Part shown: positions 57,794-64,000 of the stretch, piece by piece
Numbering within the stretch: position 1 is the stretch's first letter
How the letters are laid out: the number at the start of each line of letters is the position of its first letter
Assembly (NCBI RefSeq): GCF_016808095.1
Contig: NC_068971.1
Span: 19,394,501 to 19,458,500, forward strand
Direction of reading: 5' to 3'
DNA from: Vigna angularis
Lineage: Eukaryota > Streptophyta > Magnoliopsida > Fabales > Fabaceae
DNA: 64,000 nucleotides
The notes under the pieces: generated by a model
The model's input: only the letters and a program-made list of their open reading frames with translations
The model's database searches: none
What the model was told of the DNA's origin: nothing
Position numbers and translations under genes: made by a program

Positions 57794-59142
57794 TGATAAC
57801 GACTTAAAATACCGTTATTTGTGATGTAATTCTGATACTAAATACATCCTTTTTGACTTAGAAACTTGCTTGGACTCATGCTTTTTCATTAAGTTGTGTG
57901 AATAAGAGAATTGAGGTTGAATTTGATGATTTTATGACTAATTCCCTTTGTTTTGATAGAAAATGAGTCAATACAGGAAGCAGAGATGAAGTGCTAAGGA
58001 TATAGAGCACCTAAAGGCCTAGAAAAGCACCAGAAGAGGGAACCGCACGAAGCTTGGGCGACCTGGAGGAGGCTTTAGCGTGGAAAAAATCGACGCTTGC
58101 CTCCCGGGTGGCGGACCCCCGAAGCCTAGCAGAAATTGGAGGCTCAAGCCTTCCGGAAATCGACGTCCACCGCCCGGGCGGCCAAATTGGTCGCTCGAGC
58201 ATCGCGCGTTGCTGATTCGGCGCAGTTTTTGCTCTGTTTCGACTCTTTTGGACCGGGCCCTATTTCTAATCTTTTCCAACTTTATTTAAAGGACCCAGGC
58301 ACTCTAGGTTTTGTATCTCTGGTTGGAGCAACACAACAACACACTCTTTTACTCTCTGAAGGCGGATATGGAGATGGAAGCTTCCTCTTTTACTCTTAGG
58401 GTTTTACTATCTCATGCTTTTCCATTGTACATCTAGTTTCTCCATGTCTATGGGGAGTTAAACTCTATTTGTTATTGGAGAATGATGTAACCTTGTGAAC
58501 TCTCATGTATTTGAATTGATTCTTAATCATATATGCTTTATTCATTAATTGTTAAGGAATTCATCTGTTTTAATGCTTGCTCTATTTAACTCATTTAATT
58601 GCATGATTTATGAATTGCATGAGTGCCGGGAGGTTCCTTACAATTAAAGTTCTTGTTGAATTCTCCCAAGGGTAATATTTCTCAAGGATGAGGGTATGAG
58701 TACTTGGTCGTCTTAAGCTCTTGATCTTCAGACTTAATTTTCGAGGAACGCCAGGAATTGCACGAACTAGGAATTAAGGCAGGCTTATTGCGCCAAGGGA
58801 TTGAGTTCTAAGTACTTTAGTGAGTGACGTTAACATTAATGCATAAAGAGGAATTCTTATATACACATGAGAGGGAACTTGGTGAAATCTAACCCCAACA
58901 ACATATTAATCTCATATTAAAGAACATCCGTTAATCTTTGTGTTTCTCTACTATTGATCAATTTGCATTCATATTTTGTTTTATGTTTTTGCATCTCAAA
59001 CCAATGATCTCGTTTATTTTAAGTCTTAATTAATTAATTTATCACACGACTGTTTAGTGCCGAGAGTCCTTTGGGATACGATACTTGGTCTTACCATTTT
59101 ATATTAATTGTGTGATTTGGTACACTTGCCAATCCATCAACA
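57794..59142 (+). repeat. 3' LTR of element 2
   Basis: 1349 bp, intact, ends ATCCATCAACA. The GC palindrome cluster is at 58048-58207 (CCGCCCGGGCGGCC among others) and TATTTAAA at about 58283-58290 is the likely TATA box. Confidence 0.9.
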
Positions 59143-59189
59143 CGTGCTACTATAAGGAAGAAATTCCAGCGCGTTTCTCCGCGACAACA

Positions 59190-59290
59190 GCCCTCGTGGG
59201 TGCCAAGGCCTTTGCCGCCGGGGTGATTCTGGCCACGGGATTCGTCCATATGTTCTTTGATGCCACCGAAGCGCTCCTCTGTATGTAGTC
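59190..59290 (+). pseudogene. ZIP metal transporter fragment captured by MULE-2
   Basis: The frame reads GAKAFAAGVILATGFVHM then FDATEAL, matching the first conserved helices of plant ZIP zinc/iron transporters (KAFAAGVILATGFVHMLPD). Only about 35 residues are present, and the preceding bases probably continue it in another frame. It lies between the retrotransposon and the right inverted repeat of MULE-2, so it is captured host DNA and not a working gene. Confidence 0.75.
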
Positions 59291-59594
59291 CCTCTGGGTT
59301 GGCATTGTGTTGGTAGTGTGGCATTGACGGCGGCTTGCGGCTGAGGGAAATTAGGGTTCTGTGGAGAAGGGTTGAAGGAGATGCTGAAATGGCAGGAGTG
59401 ACAGAAAAAAAATTTGACATGGCACTCCACCGTTAGCCAACTCAGCTTCTTTTTAACGCCGTTGGTTTTGGAGGACGAAAAATTATGGTTTCCTTAAGGA
59501 GAAGGATCAAAATGTAGCTTACTTTGAAAGAGGAACTAAAAACAAATTCGCTTGATAGTTTAAGGAGTAAAAACATATTTAACCCTTAAAATAT

Positions 59595-60116
59595 TGAGTT
59601 GGGGTTGTCCGCAAAACCGAAAGAGATATGGGAAAGAAGATAAGTGCTCGCGTGAAGGAAGAACCTTTCCCAAAGGTGGGGTTGTACGCAAGACCGAAAG
59701 AGATATGGGGAAAATATAGGTGCTCCCCTAGAAGTCCTCTTGGACGAGATCAAAGAGCCCTCAAGGTAGGTTTTATTTTTTGAGAATTGGGAGCAAAAGT
59801 CTGAACCTTTTGTTCAGAGTTCACAGGATAGATTGAGAAAAAAAAACCCTAACGTATTTAAAAGAGGAAGAGGGACTACCTAGATTGGGTTTTCGAATTA
59901 AAGAGAGGAAAGCAATATTTGGAGTTCAATTTAGGTTTTCTGGGTTCGATTAGGATTAAATTGGTTTAATTACATTCCCCATTTCTTCCATGGGGAGGTT
60001 TGGTGGCCGGCAACTTGCGACGAGGTCCATGGGGAGCGAGCCTCTGTAAATTTCGATTAGAAACCAATTTCTTTGTTAGATTAGGAATAAATTTTGCCAT
60101 GTCAAAAACTCTTACT
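59595..60116. other. Inner sequence of MULE-1, right side
   Basis: It has a diverged direct repeat, GGGGTTGTCCGCAAAACCGA and GGGGTTGTACGCAAGACCGA (about 59602 and 59679), each followed by AAGAGATATGGG. No gene is recognised. Confidence 0.5.
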
Positions 60117-60664
60117 TTTAAGAAAAATTCCACATAATCAGACACTTTTACATCAGCATGCACCATGTCAGCACCTCTTAACGCCGTCTGTGACAACTTA
60201 ACGGTTAGGGCAAAATTGGCTCATTTTTACAAATATTATGACCTAATTGAGACAGTGGCAAACATGAGGACTCACTTGAGATTCTCATACAAATATGAGG
60301 ACCATCCGAAGGTTTAAACCTATTTTTTTATAGTGCGTGATGTGTTATAAAATCATCAATATTAAGAGATAAAATAAATGAAAATATAATTATTAAAAGA
60401 AAAAAAAGTTTAGTAGCATAAACAAAATGATAGTAGTATGAACTAAAACTAAAGACCCTCTCATAAAAGAATAAATTATTATTTAAGTTAAATACGTATA
60501 AATTTGTGTTGTTGGAACTTGTTTTCTTTTCTACTCCTCCAAACATCCTAATAAAATATCTCTTTTGAAGTAACATTCTAAATAGAATTTATAATCTCAT
60601 GTATTCTACTTCGATTTCTTTAAATAATAACAAAAAAATACTTGTATGTTTCTTAAATAAAGAC

Positions 60665-62195
60665 TTAAATGTTTTTTTAATCTTTATTTTTGTCGACTTT
60701 GTTTAATGTATGATTTATTTTTTCCGAGTGTTTAATGTGATTTCAATTTTCCTAATTTATATTTAATTTTGTCTTTTTTCATGATATCATCCAACTCGTT
60801 AATAATAGACGGTACATGTAGACATTGTTTGAATGAGTTGTTGGATTGCTGCTTACATGCCCATCTTGCACAATTGCTTATGTGGTCGTCCTGCACAGTT
60901 GCTTACATGGCCAATAATGCTGATTCGTTCCTTCACCATTGTGAATGCAACCCCATCAGCGCCACCACCGGAGCAACTTCGTTTCTCCACTAATATGAAT
61001 GCAACCACCAAAAATATAGATCACCTTGCGAAGATCCATCGAGACACCTTGCGAGCCACGCGTGAACCGTCCATCACACTGCACCAGCGTTGGAGAACGT
61101 AAGCTTAGTTTACCCATAATCAAATCGCATAGCTGGCAATATCACACTATCAAAGCCCTAAATTTCAATAATTGTCTCAGTACAAAGGATTTAGGAATTG
61201 ATACTTCATAGTTGAGGATTATGACACTAATTCTTTGTTTGTTTTCCTTTAATAATTTACTATAACTTGTTTTCCTTTAAACCGTTAATAACACAAATAA
61301 AAGATAACTTGATCAAAACTTTGGATATGGACCTAAGGAGTATTCAAGCCTTAAATAAATTGTGCTATTAAACTTCCAATAAAAATTCAATCCCGTTATA
61401 ATGCCAATCTTATAATTAATCACAATATAGTTTTAGAAACCACTATAGTATACTGAAATAGACACACTTTACTAACATTAAAATAATGTTAATTATTTTT
61501 AAAAACACCTATCAATACAATATTGCTATGTGAACATAAAAAAATTTCATAAATAGTGATCAACTAAATATTACTATACAGACATATAAATAGATTCTTA
61601 ATTTATATTCTTAACTTAATTATAAATACATTACTATCGTGAACTAATAGTTCTGCTGTAGTTACTTGGTGGTCTGTTATTGATCGTAATTCTTAGTGGT
61701 TCATCGCGGGGTTGAAAGAGGCAAATCTATGTTGGTGATGAAGGCATGAGATGTAGATATAGTTTGACATGGTTTGTGCGATTTGGATATGCAGGTGTTT
61801 CGTTAAAGGGTGAAGTTAGGGGCTCAAAGAGAAGTATGACGATGTGGGTGAATGTGATGGACATTTCATGTGATGGATGTTCACATTTTGGATTTGCGTT
61901 TTTGGTGGTTGTATTCACGGTGGTGGAGGAAGAAAGCTGCTCTAGTGGTGGCTTCAATGATGGTTGCATTCATGGTGGTCGAGGAACGAAGTAACGTGGA
62001 ATGGTCACCTAAATAATTGTGCAGGAAAACAACGTAAGCAACAATTCAACAACTCATTCCAACATTACCAACCTGTATAGTCTGTAATTAATGATTTAGA
62101 CGACGTGACCAAATTGAACATAAAGTACCACAATAAAAACTCGAAAAAATGATTCTCACAATGAACAAAGTTGACGAAAATAGGGACCTAAAGAG
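60665..62195. mobile_element. Third inverted-repeat (MULE-like) element
   Basis: 60690-61020 and 62195-61870 are inverted repeats of about 330 bp with moderate identity: both read (in opposite directions) TTTTGTCGACTTTGTT-like, TGAATGAGTTGTTG, TGCACAATTG/TT, GTGAATGCAACC and AATGCAACCACCAAAAA. The GC-richer parts hold CACCACCGGAGCAACTTC-like words. A copy of the 330-bp repeat lies inside. Ends and target duplications are not resolved. Confidence 0.5.
61333..61652 (+). repeat. 330-bp repeat, copy 2
   Basis: Starts near TGGACCTAAGGAGTATT and shares TATAATGCCAATCTTATAAT and AGAAACCACTATAGTAT with copy 3; see also copy 1 at 46071. Confidence 0.75.
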
Positions 62196-62545
62196 TATTG
62201 GAGCCTTAAATAAATTGTTCAAAATTTGTATTACCATCCATTAAAAACTCAATCCCATTATAATGCCAATCTTATAATTAAACATAATATAGTTTTAGAA
62301 ACCACTATAGTATATTGAAACAGACACACTTTACTAGTATTAAAATATTGTTAATTATTTTTTCAAAGACCTATCAATACAATATTACTATGAGAACATA
62401 TAAAATTTTCATAAATACTGATAAACAAAATATTGCTATACAGACATATAAATTGATTCTTAACTTATGTTCTTAACTTAATTATAAATAAATTACTATC
62501 GTGAACTAATGGTCAACCTTCTTTTTGTAAAACAATGATTATGTA
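62183..62545 (+). repeat. 330-bp repeat, copy 3
   Basis: Starts GGGACCTAAAGAGTATTGGA. Its tail (GGTCAACCTT..TGTAAAACAAT) also matches copy 1 at 46071-46405, beyond the end of copy 2. Confidence 0.75.
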
Positions 62546-62841
62546 TATTTGGACAATCTAGTTCTTATTTGAAGTTCTTAAAATAATATATTAGTTCTAA
62601 CTGAAAAGCCAATACACCTAAATTAAGATATAAACAACACATAGATAATTAAATTGCTTAAAAATATAAAATATTGTTAAATAAGTTATTTTATTTTTGT
62701 TACACGATCTTGTGTGTTAGATCTTATTATTAGCATATTTTAGATTATAAAACAAGTTCATAATTAAAATCTCATATGTAGATAAAGAAAGAAAAGTTAA
62801 GACAAAGAAAAAGTTGTATTTATAATATAACATTTTTTAAG

Positions 62842-64000
62842 ATGGCAGGTGGAGCTTTCGCTACTCGAGAAAATGGAACACAATATGAAAGCAAGACCAT
62901 GATATTTGTATTGGTCACATGTTTTGTAGCAGCCATGGGTGGTCTACTCTTTGGTTATGATCTTGGAATCACGGGAGGAGTAACTTCCATGGAACCATTC
63001 TTAATAAAATTCTTTCTGAGTGTTTATAAAAAAATGAAAGATGAATCTATCCATGAAAGTCAATACTGCAAATTTGACAATGAACTCCTTACTTTGTTCA
63101 CCTCTTCTTTATATCTTGCTGCATTAGTAGCTTCTTTCTTTGCTTCCACCACCACAAGAATGATGGGACGGAAGACCTCAATGTTTGCAGGTGGTTTATT
63201 CTTCCTTGTTGGTGCATTGTTGAATGGTTTTGCGATCAACATTGAAATGCTCATCATAGGTCGATTATTACTTGGTTTTGGTGTTGGATATTGTAACCAG
63301 GTGAGGCTTTTCATCATTGTTAATGCTTTAAAATTTGGTTATATGAATATGGAGAGATTTTCATGATTAAATTGTTTTTAACTTTTCCTTTGTCTTTTTT
63401 ATTATTATTATTTCCAATAGTCTGTACCTGTGTATTTGTCTGAAATGGCGCCAACATCGATAAGGGGTGCACTTAACATTGGATTTCAAATGATGATCAC
63501 AATTGGCATCTTGATTGCAAACCTCATTAATTATGGCACCGCTAAACTAGAATATGGTTGGAGAATTTTTTAGGTGTTGGTGCAGTTCCTGCAATCATGT
63601 TATGTGTAGGATCTCTTTTCTTAGGTGACACCCCTAATTCCTTAATTGAAAGAGGTAAAGAAGAGGAAGCAAAGAAAATGTTGAAAAAGATTCGTGGCAT
63701 GGATAATGTTGACGAGGAGTTCCAAGACCTTGTTAATTTGACTAAAGCAGCCAAAGGTGTGGAACATCCATGGAAGAACATTACAGAACAAAAATACAGA
63801 CCCCAACTCACGTTTTGCTCTCTGATTCCATTTTTCCAACAATTCACTGGCATCAATGTCATCATGTTTTATGCACCCGTCCTCTTCAAAACTTTAGGCT
63901 TTGGTAATGATACTTCCCTTATGTCTTCAGTTATCACTGGAGGTGTTAATGTGGTTGCCACTTTTGTTTCCATTTTCTCCGTGGACAAGTTTGGGAGAAA
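62842..64000 (+). pseudogene. Sugar transport protein (STP-type hexose/H+ symporter), frameshifted, incomplete
   Basis: STP proteins bring hexoses into the cell with protons across the plasma membrane (major facilitator superfamily). Exon 1 is 62842-63300, intron 63301-63420 (GTGAGG..CAATAG), exon 2 from 63421 past the window end. Exon 1 gives [12 protein letters not shown], a first helix with [28 protein letters not shown] (facilitator loop) and GFGVGYCNQ, where STP genes typically have an intron. Exon 2 gives [19 protein letters not shown]. At the T run 63566-63571 one T is missing, producing TAG at 63571; one frame over, the protein continues cleanly through [23 protein letters not shown] and SVDKFG to the edge. 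Either a young pseudogene or a sequencing error. ATG context and a TATTTATAAT-like box (62816-62825) lie just upstream. Confidence 0.9.

Larger units (their letters stand above)
48619..59142 (+). mobile_element. Element 2: pol-less Athila-like retrotransposon (family B), decayed
   Basis: It starts TGATAACGG (48619) and ends ATCCATCAACA (59142). Flanks are TGTGC (48614-48618) and CGTGC (59143-59147), one C/T difference. Without the solo LTR nested at 49699 it is about 9.1 kb. The layout copies element 1: tRNA-Asp site, Gag-protease, conserved blocks, leader with intron, second ORF, stem-loop, polypurine tract. All frames are broken. There is no trace of reverse transcriptase or integrase, so the loss predates the split of the two families. 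Confidence 0.9.
47808..59585. mobile_element. Inner Mutator-like element (MULE-2), Pack-MULE with ZIP fragment
   Basis: Two 285-bp inverted repeats (47808-48092 and 59585-59301) begin GGGTTAAATATGTTTTTACT and continue through CAACGGCGTTAAAAA to CAACACAATGCC. The target duplication TTAAAATAT is perfect and 9 bp (47799-47807, 59586-59594), the Mutator hallmark. Without the retrotransposon inside it would be about 1.25 kb. It carries a GC-rich segment (48093-48618) and a ZIP transporter fragment (59190-59290), and no transposase. Confidence 0.9.
46745..60321. mobile_element. Outer Mutator-like element (MULE-1), host of the nest
   Basis: Terminal inverted repeats of about 205 bp (46745-46950 and 60321-60117) begin AGGTTTAAACC and share GATGGTCCTCAT, GAGAATCTCAAGTGAGTC and AACCGTTAAGTTGTCAC. 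The flanking 9-mers are ATTTTTTTT (46736-46744) and ATTTTTTTA (60322-60330), one mismatch. Without the inner insertion it would be about 1.8 kb. It contains GC-rich low-complexity sequence (47180-47530) and no transposase, so it is non-autonomous. Confidence 0.75.

Overview
This is nuclear DNA of a flowering plant, most likely a papilionoid legume of the Vigna/Phaseolus type; the legume placement is inferred from repeat style, not from a marker gene. The signs are intron-containing genes with GT..AG borders, a plastid-targeted Calvin-cycle enzyme, AT-rich spacers, and LTR retrotransposons primed by plant tRNA-Asp. No bacterial or organellar gene was seen.

Host genes are few. (1) A seven-exon gene at 26540-29252 (+) encodes a 427-residue LisH/coiled-coil protein with an AT-hook-like patch and a C-terminal KEN motif; two E2F-like sites lie upstream of its ATG. 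(2) A complete four-exon gene at 30298-32271 (-) encodes chloroplast fructose-1,6-bisphosphatase with all three redox cysteines. These two genes converge, with about 1 kb between them. (3) A hexose/H+ symporter of the STP family begins at 62842 (+), runs off the window, and is broken by a one-base loss in a T run. Broken host fragments are a boron transporter (BOR) pseudogene at 17.55-20.79 kb, a RING-H2 fragment at 15.57 kb and a ZIP metal transporter fragment at 59.19 kb.

Everything else is mainly transposons. 1-13.4 kb: an old LTR split by a solo LTR, then a nearly intact 8.9 kb Athila-like retrotransposon (4451-13380) with Gag-protease and a second ORF but no reverse transcriptase or integrase. 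13.4-25.3 kb: simple repeats, the pseudogenes and three solo LTRs with perfect 5-bp target duplications (16010-17380, 17721-19760, 22584-25338). 33.7-42.2 kb: large LTR fragments, a 3.7 kb solo LTR (36544-40239), a SINE-like insertion and minisatellites. 42.2-46.7 kb: gene-less repeats. 46.7-60.3 kb: a four-level nest, in which a Mutator-like element (46745-60321) holds a second Mutator-like element (47808-59585, perfect 9-bp duplication, 285-bp TIRs, ZIP fragment), which holds a second pol-less retrotransposon (48619-59142), whose 5' LTR holds a solo LTR (49699-51092). 60.6-62.5 kb: a third inverted-repeat element and a 330-bp duplicated repeat.

The most interesting material is in the two pol-less retrotransposons. 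Although their LTRs differ, both have the layout Gag-protease, a duplicated conserved block, a promoter-like leader with a 5'-UTR intron, a second ORF, and stem-loops. Five stem-loops keep the loop TACTGA(A/T)G while their stems change on both sides. Each family carries its own GC-rich palindrome set both upstream of the LTR TATA box and in the leader of the second ORF. Related LTRs also show that the original primer binding site was absorbed into an extended U5.
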